From Pseudohalioglobus lutimaris (lineage in GTDB: Bacteria; Pseudomonadota; Gammaproteobacteria; Pseudomonadales; Halieaceae), in assembly GCF_002866825.1 (NCBI RefSeq), contig NZ_PKUS01000002.1, positions 466,804-530,803 on the forward strand: DNA of 64,000 bases, in the 5' to 3' direction. The position numbers were made by a program, and so were the translations under genes. Of the stretch, positions 1-8,280 are shown one piece after another. The notes beneath the pieces were generated by a model that searched no databases, had not been told where the DNA came from, and saw nothing but the letters and a program-made list of their open reading frames with translations. The first letter of the stretch is position 1. The number at the start of each line of letters is the position of its first letter.

Positions 1-634
1 CCTGGTCGTGACTGAAGGTGCACCAGACGTGACGCGTGCCCTCAGCCGTCTCTACCTCGCGCAACAAGGGTGAGGTGCGCGGGCGCACCACGGCACTGAG
101 GTCATCCTGCGGTGAGGCTGTGAAAAAATAATCTTTGCCCGGCGACTCGCCGCGCAGAAAATTCTCGAACCAGAGGCTGCGCCCGGAGCAGTGGTTGATC
201 ACCAGGTCGGCCATCAGGTCATAGTCGCGCGCAATGGTGTTGATGTCGCCCCAATCACCGAGGAACTCATTAACACTGGAGTAATCCAGCACGGCGAAGC
301 CATCGTCGGAGCTCCAGGGATAAAAGGGCAGAATATGGACACCGGTGAGCAAACCATCTGTGTGGTCGTCGAGGAATTGCTTGAGCGTCACCAGCGGTTT
401 TTCTTGGTCCCTGAGCAGACTATCACCGTAGGTGATCATCAACGCATCGCGCTGGCTCCAGTGATTTACATAGGCGGGCCGGGTGTCACTGTGCTGATCC
501 AGACCCATAAGCTCCAGCAGAGCCAGGGCGAGCTCGCCATGATCCATCGCAATAGGCGTATCGTGATAGATCGCCTCCACATGGTGGCGGACGCGCTCCA
601 GCAGGCGCCCGCTCTCCTCAACCTTCTGCAGCAT
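1..634 (-). CDS. GH13 subfamily 18 glycoside phosphorylase, probable glucosylglycerate (or sucrose) phosphorylase, C-terminus outside window
   Basis: The first 211 residues are visible; the gene runs off the left edge. Translating the minus strand from the ATG at 634 gives a GH13 barrel with the subfamily-18 signature [17 protein letters not shown] near residues 102-118 and conserved region I as [14 protein letters not shown] near 143-156. GH13_18 enzymes cleave sucrose, sucrose-6-phosphate or glucosylglycerate with phosphate to give glucose-1-phosphate. The start lies only 9 bases after the stop of the glucosyl-3-phosphoglycerate synthase gene, in an operon that also holds a sugar-phosphate phosphatase and a glycerate kinase. 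I therefore infer glucosylglycerate phosphorylase rather than sucrose phosphorylase. The nucleophile Asp and the acceptor-site loops that would decide this lie outside the window. Confidence 0.85.
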   Translation of the reverse strand, partial: MLQKVEESGRLLERVRHHVEAIYHDTPIAMDHGELALALLELMGLDQHSDTRPAYVNHWSQRDALMITYGDSLLRDQEKPLVTLKQFLDDHTDGLLTGVHILPFYPWSSDDGFAVLDYSSVNEFLGDWGDINTIARDYDLMADLVINHCSGRSLWFENFLRGESPGKDYFFTASPQDDLSAVVRPRTSPLLREVETAEGTRHVWCTFSHDQ

Positions 635-643
635 CGATCTACC

Positions 644-1867
644 CTATTTGCCGTACTCTTCGTGGTCAGCTTCCACCGCGTCGTGTAACTGTTCGAGGAT
701 ATCCGGCACGGCGCTGATGACCCTGCTCCAGCTGGGTATGAACGGCCGCTCCATGGGCCGGTCCAGGAATGCCTCGCCAGCCTTCATGACATTCTCGGCA
801 AACAACTCAACCGCTTTTTCCTCGCCATGCACGTCCAGCGAGAGACCGTTCATCACCGCGTCGTTGTGATAGGTCTCCACGAAGTCCAGTGCTATCCGGT
901 AGTAGGTTGCCTTGAGCGAACGGAAGGTCTCGGTATTGAAGGTCACACCGCGGGTTGCCAGCTTGCGGAATAAAGCCTTGGAGATATCAATGGACATCCT
1001 GGATAGCCCGCCCTGGTCATCATCCTCGGACAGGTCCTGGTGCTTGTGATCGTAGACATCAGCAATATCGGCCTGACACAGTCGATTATTGGCGTAATTG
1101 CGATACATCTCCGAGAGCACTCCAATTTCCAGCCCCCAGTCGCTGGGGATTAGGATGTCGTTGAGCACGTCCCGACGGAAAGAAAATTCGCCGGCGAGTG
1201 GATAGCGGAAACTGTCCATATAGTCCAGATACTCCATCTCGCCCAATACCTTTTTCAGGGCCCGCAGCAGTGGCGTGACCAACAGCCGACTGACCCGCCC
1301 ATTGATCTTTCCATCCGCCACGCGTGCGTAATACCCCTTGCAGAATTCGTAGTTGAACCGCGGGTGTGCCACGGGATAGATCAACCGTGCCAGCATTGAG
1401 CGCTCGTAGGTCAGGATGTCACAGTCGTGCAGGGCCACCGACTCGGTACGGTTGGAGGCCAGGGTGTAGCCCATGCAGTACCAGACATTGCGGCCCTTAC
1501 CCAGTTCACGCGGCGCAAGATCCTGTTCCTGCAGCAACTTGTCCAGCGCCTGCAGACGCGGCCCCTCGTTCCAGAGAACGCGATGGCGCTGGGGCAGCCG
1601 GCCAAAAAACGTCAGCGCGTTGCGGAATTGCGACTCATCTGCCCTGTCCAGACCAATTACGATTTCCGACAAATAACTCGCTGGTTTCAATTCCTCGAGG
1701 ATGGCTGGCAGGGCCTCACCTTCCAACTCGGAATAGAGGGAAGGCAGTATCAAACCCATGGGGCGTTCTCTGGAAAATCGCTGCAGCTCTGCCTCGAGAT
1801 CCGGCAGCGGCCGGTTCGCGAGATTGTGCAGGGTTGTAATTATGCCGTTCTGGTAGAAATCACCCAT
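644..1867 (-). CDS. gpgS: Glucosyl-3-phosphoglycerate synthase (GT81-type)
   Basis: A 407-residue glycosyltransferase-A fold protein. It has a metal-binding DxD as HDCD at residues 147-150, after a nucleotide-binding first half in which EIVIGLDRAD is the beta-strand with its Asp, and a C-terminal region typical of GpgS/MpgS proteins. It would join glucose from an NDP-glucose to 3-phospho-D-glycerate, giving glucosyl-3-phosphoglycerate, the precursor of the compatible solute glucosylglycerate. The length fits GT81 enzymes (about 390-410). The next gene upstream on the same strand is the matching phosphatase (6-base gap), and downstream is the GH13 phosphorylase. Donor preference (UDP- or GDP-glucose, or mannose) cannot be read by eye, but the phosphorylase neighbour favours glucose. 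Confidence 0.85.
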   Translation of the reverse strand: MGDFYQNGIITTLHNLANRPLPDLEAELQRFSRERPMGLILPSLYSELEGEALPAILEELKPASYLSEIVIGLDRADESQFRNALTFFGRLPQRHRVLWNEGPRLQALDKLLQEQDLAPRELGKGRNVWYCMGYTLASNRTESVALHDCDILTYERSMLARLIYPVAHPRFNYEFCKGYYARVADGKINGRVSRLLVTPLLRALKKVLGEMEYLDYMDSFRYPLAGEFSFRRDVLNDILIPSDWGLEIGVLSEMYRNYANNRLCQADIADVYDHKHQDLSEDDDQGGLSRMSIDISKALFRKLATRGVTFNTETFRSLKATYYRIALDFVETYHNDAVMNGLSLDVHGEEKAVELFAENVMKAGEAFLDRPMERPFIPSWSRVISAVPDILEQLHDAVEADHEEYGK

Positions 1868-1873
1868 TGCTCA

Positions 1874-2725
1874 TCATCCTTTGAAATGCTTGTGCGGGTC
1901 CTCGGCGGCCAGCCACTGGCCGACCCCTTCGACCCAGCCTTCAGGTCCGTACCCTGCGCTGCGCATGACGCCGCTGTCGCGCTTCAGCTCGGGGAAGTCA
2001 TGCACCGGGGAGCGCACCAGCAATGCACTGCCCGCCGCGTCGAGCATGGCCACATCGTTGCCACTGTCGCCCACCGCGATATCCATTACCGCCGATGCCT
2101 GCCAGGCCCGCCGATATTCGGTACGCAACCAATCCAGTGCCCTGCCCTTATCGCAGTCCCCTGCTATCGTCAGGAAACGCCCCCCCTGCAATGCGTGAGC
2201 ACCTTGCAGCGTCAGGGCTTGCACAAACGCAGCCTTGCGATCATCTGCGCCACGCCATTGCACTGGCTCGCTGTACTCGCGCTGGTTGGCCAGCACTGCG
2301 CCCTCGGGGCTCAAACCCGTCATCGCCGCGATACCCGCGGGACCCGCCCGGTAGAAGTTTTCAAACTCACCTTCAAATTGCGGCCGCAGCTTGTCCAGCA
2401 GGTCCAGCCAGCGCTGCCGCGGGCCTGACATCGCCTTCACCCAATAGCCGTCGACTTCTTCTGTCCCGTGAGGCGCCTGCTCAAAATAACCCTGCGGTAT
2501 GAACACCGCTGCGCCGTTCTCCACGATGAAGGGATGCGTATTGTCCAACTGCTGGCGTAACGCCTCGATCTCCACACGGGTTTTGCTGGTCACTGGCACC
2601 ACGGGGATACAGGCCGCGGCCAGTTCAGCCAGCAGGGGGGTGGCAGGCGCGAACGAATAGCTTTGGTGATCGAGCAGGGACCCGTCGAGATCGGTAAAGA
2701 CCAGTCTGGGTACTGGCGCACTCAT
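1874..2725 (-). CDS. Mannosyl/glucosyl-3-phosphoglycerate phosphatase, HAD superfamily (MpgP/GpgP-like)
   Basis: A 283-residue HAD hydrolase of the Cof-like IIB type. Motif I is FTDLDGSLLD at residues 10-19, with Asp12 as expected nucleophile and Asp14 as general acid. Motif IV is VGDSGNDVAMLDAAG near residue 220, with the Mg-binding aspartates. The family is typically annotated mannosyl-3-phosphoglycerate phosphatase. Here the partner synthase points to removal of phosphate from glucosyl-3-phosphoglycerate to give glucosylglycerate. Its ATG overlaps the stop of the upstream glycerate kinase by four bases (ATGA), so the two are probably translationally coupled. Confidence 0.85.
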   Translation of the reverse strand: MSAPVPRLVFTDLDGSLLDHQSYSFAPATPLLAELAAACIPVVPVTSKTRVEIEALRQQLDNTHPFIVENGAAVFIPQGYFEQAPHGTEEVDGYWVKAMSGPRQRWLDLLDKLRPQFEGEFENFYRAGPAGIAAMTGLSPEGAVLANQREYSEPVQWRGADDRKAAFVQALTLQGAHALQGGRFLTIAGDCDKGRALDWLRTEYRRAWQASAVMDIAVGDSGNDVAMLDAAGSALLVRSPVHDFPELKRDSGVMRSAGYGPEGWVEGVGQWLAAEDPHKHFKG

Positions 2726-3618
2726 GGGCGGACTCCCGGTGTCGCCGTGTAACGGCTGATCTGGCGCTGCTGATCCAACCTGAACAGGTGATTGACCCGC
2801 GAAGGCAGGCGCTGCAGACAGTACTCCGTCAGGCGCTGGTAATGGCAGACAAATCGCGCCACCTGTTGCGCATCCATCACACCCTCCCCCTCGCGCTGCG
2901 CGGACAGCTTGCGCTCCTGCTCCAGGCGCCAGTCGTAAACGCAGTCAAATGATGGTGCGCGCAGCATCACCCACTCATCCACCCGCTGGTAAAGCGGGGA
3001 GAACTGATCACTGAGCACGCCATTCACGTAGTTACGCCAGACACCGTCAGGGTCTTCACTCTGCTCCAGGGCATTGACCGGCTCAACCAGTTCATCGATG
3101 GGCTGCGCCGTCGCACCCAGGCACCACCCCTCCAGCAGCACGACCTGCACTGGCGTGTTGACTGTATCCCAATCCGCTTGTGGGTAACGGTCATCAGCGG
3201 CCTTGTCGAAGCGGGGAATCTGCACCGGCTCGCCCGCCAGCAGACTGTCCAGCGTGCGACAGAGAAGGCCCATGTCATGTGTTCCCGGAACGCCCCGGGT
3301 GGCCAACAGCGGGTGCACGTCGATAGCCAGTTGACGCCGCTGGGGCGCAGTGAGGTAAAAATCGTCCAGCGACAGGGTCACAGAGGCAAGCTCGAATTCC
3401 GCCTGGAATAAGGCACCGAGGTAATCGCACAACGTCGACTTACCAGAGCCCTGACTCCCGTTAACGGCCACCAGCCAGCACCGGGACGCACTCTTTTGGT
3501 GCTCGGCGATAATAGCGGCCATGGGATTGAACCATTTTTGCGCGCTATCCAGGTACTCTACAGGCAGCCGGTTGCGCTGCAGCAGGGCCTGTTGCCACTC
3601 AGGCCGCGGCTCTGGCAT
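2722..3618 (-). CDS. D-glycerate kinase, P-loop GLYK/TDA10-like
   Basis: The protein has a Walker A loop GSQGSGKSTLCDYLG, a downstream LSLDDFYLT strand, and the block HPLLATRGVPGTHD, which is typical of plant/fungal-type D-glycerate 3-kinases and their bacterial relatives. It would phosphorylate glycerate released when glucosylglycerate is cleaved by the adjacent phosphorylase, returning it to 3-phosphoglycerate. I prefer the ATG at 3618 (protein starting MPEPRPEWQQ), which has an AGGG 7 bases upstream. An in-frame ATG at 3669 would add 17 Cys-rich residues and has no ribosome-binding site. The gene follows aceF, whose stop is at 3697, but its function ties it to the three genes downstream. 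Confidence 0.8.
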   Translation of the reverse strand: MPEPRPEWQQALLQRNRLPVEYLDSAQKWFNPMAAIIAEHQKSASRCWLVAVNGSQGSGKSTLCDYLGALFQAEFELASVTLSLDDFYLTAPQRRQLAIDVHPLLATRGVPGTHDMGLLCRTLDSLLAGEPVQIPRFDKAADDRYPQADWDTVNTPVQVVLLEGWCLGATAQPIDELVEPVNALEQSEDPDGVWRNYVNGVLSDQFSPLYQRVDEWVMLRAPSFDCVYDWRLEQERKLSAQREGEGVMDAQQVARFVCHYQRLTEYCLQRLPSRVNHLFRLDQQRQISRYTATPGVRP

Positions 3619-3696
3619 AGGGGTGCCCTGTTTGTTCGTCACGCATAAACAGAACATAGCAGGTTCCATGCCAGCAGCGCCAAACCGGGTCGCGGC

Positions 3697-5352
3697 TCAC
3701 ATTATCAGCCTGCGGATATCCCCAAGCAGAGCGACCAGGCCGGTAAGGAATCGACCGCCATCGCCGCCATTGATAACGCGATGATCGTAGGAAAGGGACA
3801 GCGGCAGCAGTTTGCGCGCGACAAACTCGTGACCGTCCCAGACCGGCTTCATTCCCGCCCGGGACACGCCAAGAATACCCACTTCCGGAGCATTGACGAT
3901 GGGGGTGAAGCCGTTCCCGCCAATATTGCCTAGACTGGAAACAGTGAAACACCCGCCCTGCATCTCGCCTGGTTTTAGCTTGCGATCTCGCGCCTTGCCC
4001 GCGAGTTCCAGTACTTCCTCCGCCAGTTGCCAGATACTTTTCTGGTCAACGTCGCGTATGACCGGCACCAGCAGGCCTGCAGGTGTGTCCACTGCCATCC
4101 CGATATGAATGTACTGCTTGTGTACCAGTGATTCGCCGCCATCGGCCACCGAGGTACAAAACTTGGGGTTATCGCGAAGGGCCACGGCACAGGCCTTGAG
4201 AATAAACGGCATGGGCGTCAGCTTAACGCCTCGCTGCTCGGCCTCGGCCTTCATACCGTTACGAAATGCTTCCAACTCAGTGATATCGGCATCGTCGTAC
4301 TGGGTAACGTGAGGGACGTTCAGCCAGCTACGCTGCATGTTCCTGGCGGTGAGCTTGTCCAGCTTACTGCGCTGGGTGACCTCAACTTCACCAAACAGGG
4401 AGAAGTCCACCTCAGGAATGGCGGGGATGCCAGCGCCCGCTGTCTCGCTCGCCGCAGGCTGACTCAGCCTGCGCTGCACAAACTGGTGCAGGTCTTCTTT
4501 CAGCAGGCGCCCGCGAGGGCCTGAGCCGGACACCTCGGCAAGCGGAATGCCAAACTCGCGGGCCAGCTTACGTACCGCAGGACCGGCGTAGACGCCAGCC
4601 TGCCCGCTGTCAGCCGACGCTGGCTGTGCGGCCGTCGCACCCGGGGCTGCTGCAACTGCCGGCGCCGGGCGCTGCTCCGGCTCTGCCGGTGCAGGTTTAG
4701 CGGCAGCGGGTGCCGGGGCGGAAGCGACCGCAGCGGCAGTCTTCATATCCAGCAGGGCATCACCCTGGCGCACGCTGCTGCCCTCCGCGACATGAATCGC
4801 TGACACTTCACCGGCAAACGGCGCAGGCACTTCCATGGAGGCCTTGTCAGACTCGAGCACCACCAGTGAGTCACCCTCGCCTACGGTGTCCCCCACCTTC
4901 ACGCATACTTCAATCAGTTCCACCGCATCGTCGGTACCGATATCGGGGACCGCTACGCCCTGCACGGACCCACCCGTGGGTGTCGCCGGGCTTGCGGCTT
5001 GCTCCGGCTGTATTGCGTCGGCCTCCGGCTCTGTCGGCGCGGCCGCTGTTGTGGGTTCGGGCTCCGCAGCGACCATTGCAGAGTCATCGCGGGCGGCAGG
5101 TTCGTCGGCGGCTTCACTCGCGGTTTCGATCACCGCCAGGGGGGCTCCCTCGGCCAATTGCTGACCCTCGGTGACCAGCAACTCGACAACCACTCCCGCT
5201 GCCGTTGACGGTATTTCCATAGAGGCCTTGTCGGACTCCATCACCACCAGGCCCTGCTCCTCACCTACCTCGTCACCTACTGCCACCAGCAGCTCAATAA
5301 CCTCGGCTTCTGCACCGCCGATGTCCGGGACTGTTATCTGTTGTTTGGCCAC
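3697..5352 (-). CDS. aceF: Pyruvate dehydrogenase E2 component (dihydrolipoamide acetyltransferase)
   Basis: A 551-residue protein with two lipoyl domains (lipoyl lysines Lys42 and Lys170 in ESDKASME motifs), each followed by an Ala/Pro-rich linker. A peripheral subunit-binding domain lies around residues 255-290 (AGPAVRKLAREFG), and the catalytic acyltransferase domain ends in SYDHRVINGG (His524, Asn528). It moves acetyl groups from E1p to CoA. Asn replaces the more common Asp of HxxxDG; I recall the same change in Azotobacter/Pseudomonas E2p, so it is not a defect. Translation begins at GTG (5352), with AGGGGA six bases upstream. It follows aceE by 16 bases, forming one operon. Confidence 0.97.
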   Translation of the reverse strand: MAKQQITVPDIGGAEAEVIELLVAVGDEVGEEQGLVVMESDKASMEIPSTAAGVVVELLVTEGQQLAEGAPLAVIETASEAADEPAARDDSAMVAAEPEPTTAAAPTEPEADAIQPEQAASPATPTGGSVQGVAVPDIGTDDAVELIEVCVKVGDTVGEGDSLVVLESDKASMEVPAPFAGEVSAIHVAEGSSVRQGDALLDMKTAAAVASAPAPAAAKPAPAEPEQRPAPAVAAAPGATAAQPASADSGQAGVYAGPAVRKLAREFGIPLAEVSGSGPRGRLLKEDLHQFVQRRLSQPAASETAGAGIPAIPEVDFSLFGEVEVTQRSKLDKLTARNMQRSWLNVPHVTQYDDADITELEAFRNGMKAEAEQRGVKLTPMPFILKACAVALRDNPKFCTSVADGGESLVHKQYIHIGMAVDTPAGLLVPVIRDVDQKSIWQLAEEVLELAGKARDRKLKPGEMQGGCFTVSSLGNIGGNGFTPIVNAPEVGILGVSRAGMKPVWDGHEFVARKLLPLSLSYDHRVINGGDGGRFLTGLVALLGDIRRLIM

Positions 5353-5368
5353 GGTCTATCCCCTATTG

Positions 5369-8026
5369 TTAAACGGTCAGTGGGTCCACTTTGTCGCCAG
5401 AAATGCCCAGCGATTCCATCGCAGCCGACACCACCGCTGGCTCTATACTGCCTTCATCCGCCAGCGCCTTGAGCGCGGCCAGCACAACAAACTCCCGGCT
5501 CACTTCGAAAAAGTCACGCAGCTTGCCGCGCGTATCCGAGCGGCCATAGCCGTCCGTGCCGAGTACCGTATATCGACCCGGAATGAATTCACGAATCTGG
5601 TCAGCAAGGGACTTCATATAATCCGTTGCCACAACAACCGGCCCCTGCGCACCTGCCAACTGCTGGCTGACATAGGGCACTCTGGGAGGCGATTCGGGAT
5701 GCAACATATTCCACCGCTGTACCGCCTTGCCTTCACGCTGTAGCTCATTTATCGAGGTCAGGCTCCAGATATCTGCTTCCACGCCATAGTCAGCCTCCAG
5801 TATTGCAGCCGCCGCTTCCACTTCACGCAAAATAGTGCCGGCACCCATCAATTGCACCTTGAGGCTGCCGCCGCCGGCGCTGCGACGCAAGGGGTACATG
5901 CCGCGGATGATGCCCTCCTCTGCACCCTCGGGCATAGCCGGCTGCACATAGTTCTCGTTCATGGTGGTGATGTAGTAGAACTTGTTCTCGCCCAGCTCAA
6001 ACATTCGATGCAGGCCGTCCTGAATGATCACCGCCAGCTCATAGGCATAGGCGGGGTCATAACTGATGCAGTTGGGTATGGTGCTGGCCTGCAGGTGGCT
6101 GTGGCCGTCCTGGTGCTGCAAACCCTCACCATTGAGGGTCGTGCGGCCGGCCGTGGCGCCGATCAGGAAACCCCGCGCCTGGCAGTCGCCGGCAGCCCAC
6201 GCCAGGTCGCCAATGCGCTGGAAGCCGAACATGGAATAGTAGATGTAGAACGGCACCATGGGGTAATCACTGGTGCTGTAGGAGGTGGCCGCCGCCAGCC
6301 AGGCGGAAAACGCGCCGGCCTCATTGATGCCCTCCTCGAGAATCTGCCCCTGCTTGTCTTCCTTGTAAAACATGATCTGCCCCGAGTCGTGCGGGGTGTA
6401 GCGCTGCCCGACAGAGGAATAAATGCCCAACTGACGGAACATACCCTCCATGCCGAACGTGCGCGCCTCATCAGGGACGATGGGCACAATCCGTTCACCG
6501 ATCTGCTTGTCCTTGGCAAGGCTGGACAACATGCGAACGAAGGCCATGGTGGTCGAGATTTCCCGCTTGCCGCTGCTTTCCAACTGCTTGGAAAACGCCT
6601 CGATTGGCGGGGTCTGCAGCAGCTTCATCTCGCTGCGGCGGGAGGGAATGAATCCGCCCAGTTGCTCACGGCGCTGGCGCATATAGCGCATCTCGGGGCT
6701 GTCCTCGGACGGCCGATAATATGGCACGTCGGCCAGCTCCTCGTCGCTGACCGGAATACCGAAGCGGTCGCGGAAAGCCTTGAGCGCGTCCATATCCAGC
6801 TTTTTCAGTGAGTGCGTTTCGTTGTTGGCTTCCCCGGCCTCGCCCATGCCGTAGCCTTTTACCGTCATCGCCAGGATGACCGTGGGTCGCTCCTTCTCGG
6901 CAACCGCCTCGGCATAAGCGGCGTAGACCTTGTAGGGATCATGTCCGCCGCGATTCAGGTACATGATCTCCTCGTCGGAGAGATCCTTGACCAGCTCCAG
7001 CAACTCCGGGTACTTGCCAAAGAAATGCTCCCGCGTGTAGGCGCCCCCGTTGTACTTGTAGTTCTGCAGTTCGCCGTCGCACACTTCATCCATGCGCTGG
7101 CGCAGCAGGCCAGTCTTGTCCTTCTGCAGCAAGGTATCCCACTTGCGCCCCCAGATGACCTTGATGACGTTCCAGCCAGCACCCCGGAACACACCCTCCA
7201 GCTCCTGGATAATTTTGCCATTGCCGCGCACCGGCCCGTCCAGTCTCTGCAGGTTGCAATTGATCACAAAGTTGAGGTGGCCCATTCCCTCACGCCCGGC
7301 CAGGGCGATAGCACCCAGGGATTCCGGTTCATCACATTCACCGTCGCCCATAAAACACCAGACGTTGCGATCGCCGTGATCGACCAGACCTCGGCTCTGC
7401 TGGTACTTCATGACATGCGCCTGGTAGATGGCCTGGATCGGCCCAAGCCCCATGGAGACCGTCGGGAACTGCCAGTAATCCGGCATCAACCACGGGTGGG
7501 GATAGGAAGACAGGCCGTTACCGTCGACTTCTCGACGGAAGTTGTCCAGCTGCTCTTCCTGGAGGCGGCCCTCGAGATAAGAGCGTGCATACATTCCCGG
7601 GGCGGAGTGCCCCTGGTAGAACACAAGGTCCCCGTGATGGTCACTTTCCGGGCCACGGAAGAAATAGTTGAAACCGACGTCGTAAAGCGTCGCGCTGGAG
7701 GAAAAACTGGAAATATGACCGCCCAGTCCCTCGTCATTATCATTGGCGCGCATCACCATCGCCAGGGCGTTCCAGCGCACCAGTGAGCGAATTTTCCGCT
7801 CCATGAACAGGTCGCCCGGCATGCGGCGCTCTTCTACCGGGGGAATCGTGTTGACGAAAGGCGTGACAATGGATGATGGCAGCCGGACATGGCCTTCCAG
7901 GGCGTGCCGCCCCAGTTCCCGCATCAGGAACCCCGCGCGCTCGGCGCCGGCGTTCCTGATTACCTCATCCAGCGCGTCAAACCACTCCCGGGTCTCAATC
8001 GGGTCTATATCTTCTGCCATGCTCAC
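5369..8026 (-). CDS. aceE: Pyruvate dehydrogenase E1 component, homodimeric
   Basis: An 885-residue protein with the full length and order of the homodimeric bacterial E1p. The N-terminus has PIETREWFDALDEVI, followed by the thiamine-diphosphate motif GDGECDEPES near residue 227. The central part has GRTTLNGEGLQHQDGHSH and the C-terminus LGTDGYGRSDTR. It decarboxylates pyruvate and acetylates the lipoyl groups of AceF. The ATG at 8026 is preceded by an AGAGGTG ribosome-binding site. It heads the aceE-aceF operon; no pdhR-like regulator gene is next to it. Confidence 0.98.
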   Translation of the reverse strand: MSMAEDIDPIETREWFDALDEVIRNAGAERAGFLMRELGRHALEGHVRLPSSIVTPFVNTIPPVEERRMPGDLFMERKIRSLVRWNALAMVMRANDNDEGLGGHISSFSSSATLYDVGFNYFFRGPESDHHGDLVFYQGHSAPGMYARSYLEGRLQEEQLDNFRREVDGNGLSSYPHPWLMPDYWQFPTVSMGLGPIQAIYQAHVMKYQQSRGLVDHGDRNVWCFMGDGECDEPESLGAIALAGREGMGHLNFVINCNLQRLDGPVRGNGKIIQELEGVFRGAGWNVIKVIWGRKWDTLLQKDKTGLLRQRMDEVCDGELQNYKYNGGAYTREHFFGKYPELLELVKDLSDEEIMYLNRGGHDPYKVYAAYAEAVAEKERPTVILAMTVKGYGMGEAGEANNETHSLKKLDMDALKAFRDRFGIPVSDEELADVPYYRPSEDSPEMRYMRQRREQLGGFIPSRRSEMKLLQTPPIEAFSKQLESSGKREISTTMAFVRMLSSLAKDKQIGERIVPIVPDEARTFGMEGMFRQLGIYSSVGQRYTPHDSGQIMFYKEDKQGQILEEGINEAGAFSAWLAAATSYSTSDYPMVPFYIYYSMFGFQRIGDLAWAAGDCQARGFLIGATAGRTTLNGEGLQHQDGHSHLQASTIPNCISYDPAYAYELAVIIQDGLHRMFELGENKFYYITTMNENYVQPAMPEGAEEGIIRGMYPLRRSAGGGSLKVQLMGAGTILREVEAAAAILEADYGVEADIWSLTSINELQREGKAVQRWNMLHPESPPRVPYVSQQLAGAQGPVVVATDYMKSLADQIREFIPGRYTVLGTDGYGRSDTRGKLRDFFEVSREFVVLAALKALADEGSIEPAVVSAAMESLGISGDKVDPLTV

Positions 8027-8059
8027 CTCTGCCTGTTTTGGGGTGCTGATGGCCTTATG

Positions 8060-8076
8060 AGTTCCTTTTGGGAACT
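8060..8076 (-). promoter_or_regulatory. Small stem-loop in the aceE leader
   Basis: AGTTCC and GGAACT face each other across a TTTTG loop, about 35 bases before the aceE start codon. Possible mRNA hairpin; function not known. Confidence 0.35.
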
Positions 8077-8232
8077 TAACATGAGGTTGACCTCGACCAT
8101 CCCGGTGTTTCGGAGCTACGCAAAACCGGGAGTGGTGACTCCCGGACGCGATAATGAAAGAATACTACACCACAGGCGAGGAAACTGGAAGGTCAGTTCT
8201 AAATACGAACCCAGGAAATTCAATTAAAACAG

Positions 8233-8249
8233 GTGTTTACAGTGAACAC
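8233..8249. promoter_or_regulatory. 17-base near-palindrome, possible operator
   Basis: GTGTTTACAGTGAACAC is symmetric apart from the central base and one T/G pair. It lies 207 bases before aceE and 32 bases after the M16 gene. It may be a regulator site for aceEF or part of a weak 3' hairpin of the peptidase mRNA. Confidence 0.35.
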
Positions 8250-8280
8250 TCTGTATTTTTGTAATTTTATTTCACAAGCA

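Larger units (their letters stand above)
8027..8280. other. Intergenic region upstream of aceE
   Basis: This 254-base gap lies between the stop of the M16 peptidase gene and the aceE start, both on the minus strand. It should hold the aceE promoter and leader. Two dyads are visible: a 6-bp stem around 8060-8076 in the leader and a 17-base near-palindrome at 8233-8249. No open frame of note. Confidence 0.6.

Noticed and set aside
191..688. Plus-strand open frame at the left edge
   Set aside because: The minus strand carries clear GH13_18 motifs across the same bases.
3700..3780. Loss of the catalytic Asp in AceF (HRVING instead of HRVIDG)
   Set aside because: Asn at this position is known to me in Azotobacter/Pseudomonas E2p; it is normal variation.
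5852..7786. Plus-strand open frames inside aceE
   Set aside because: They are antisense shadows of a highly conserved gene, with no family motifs of their own.
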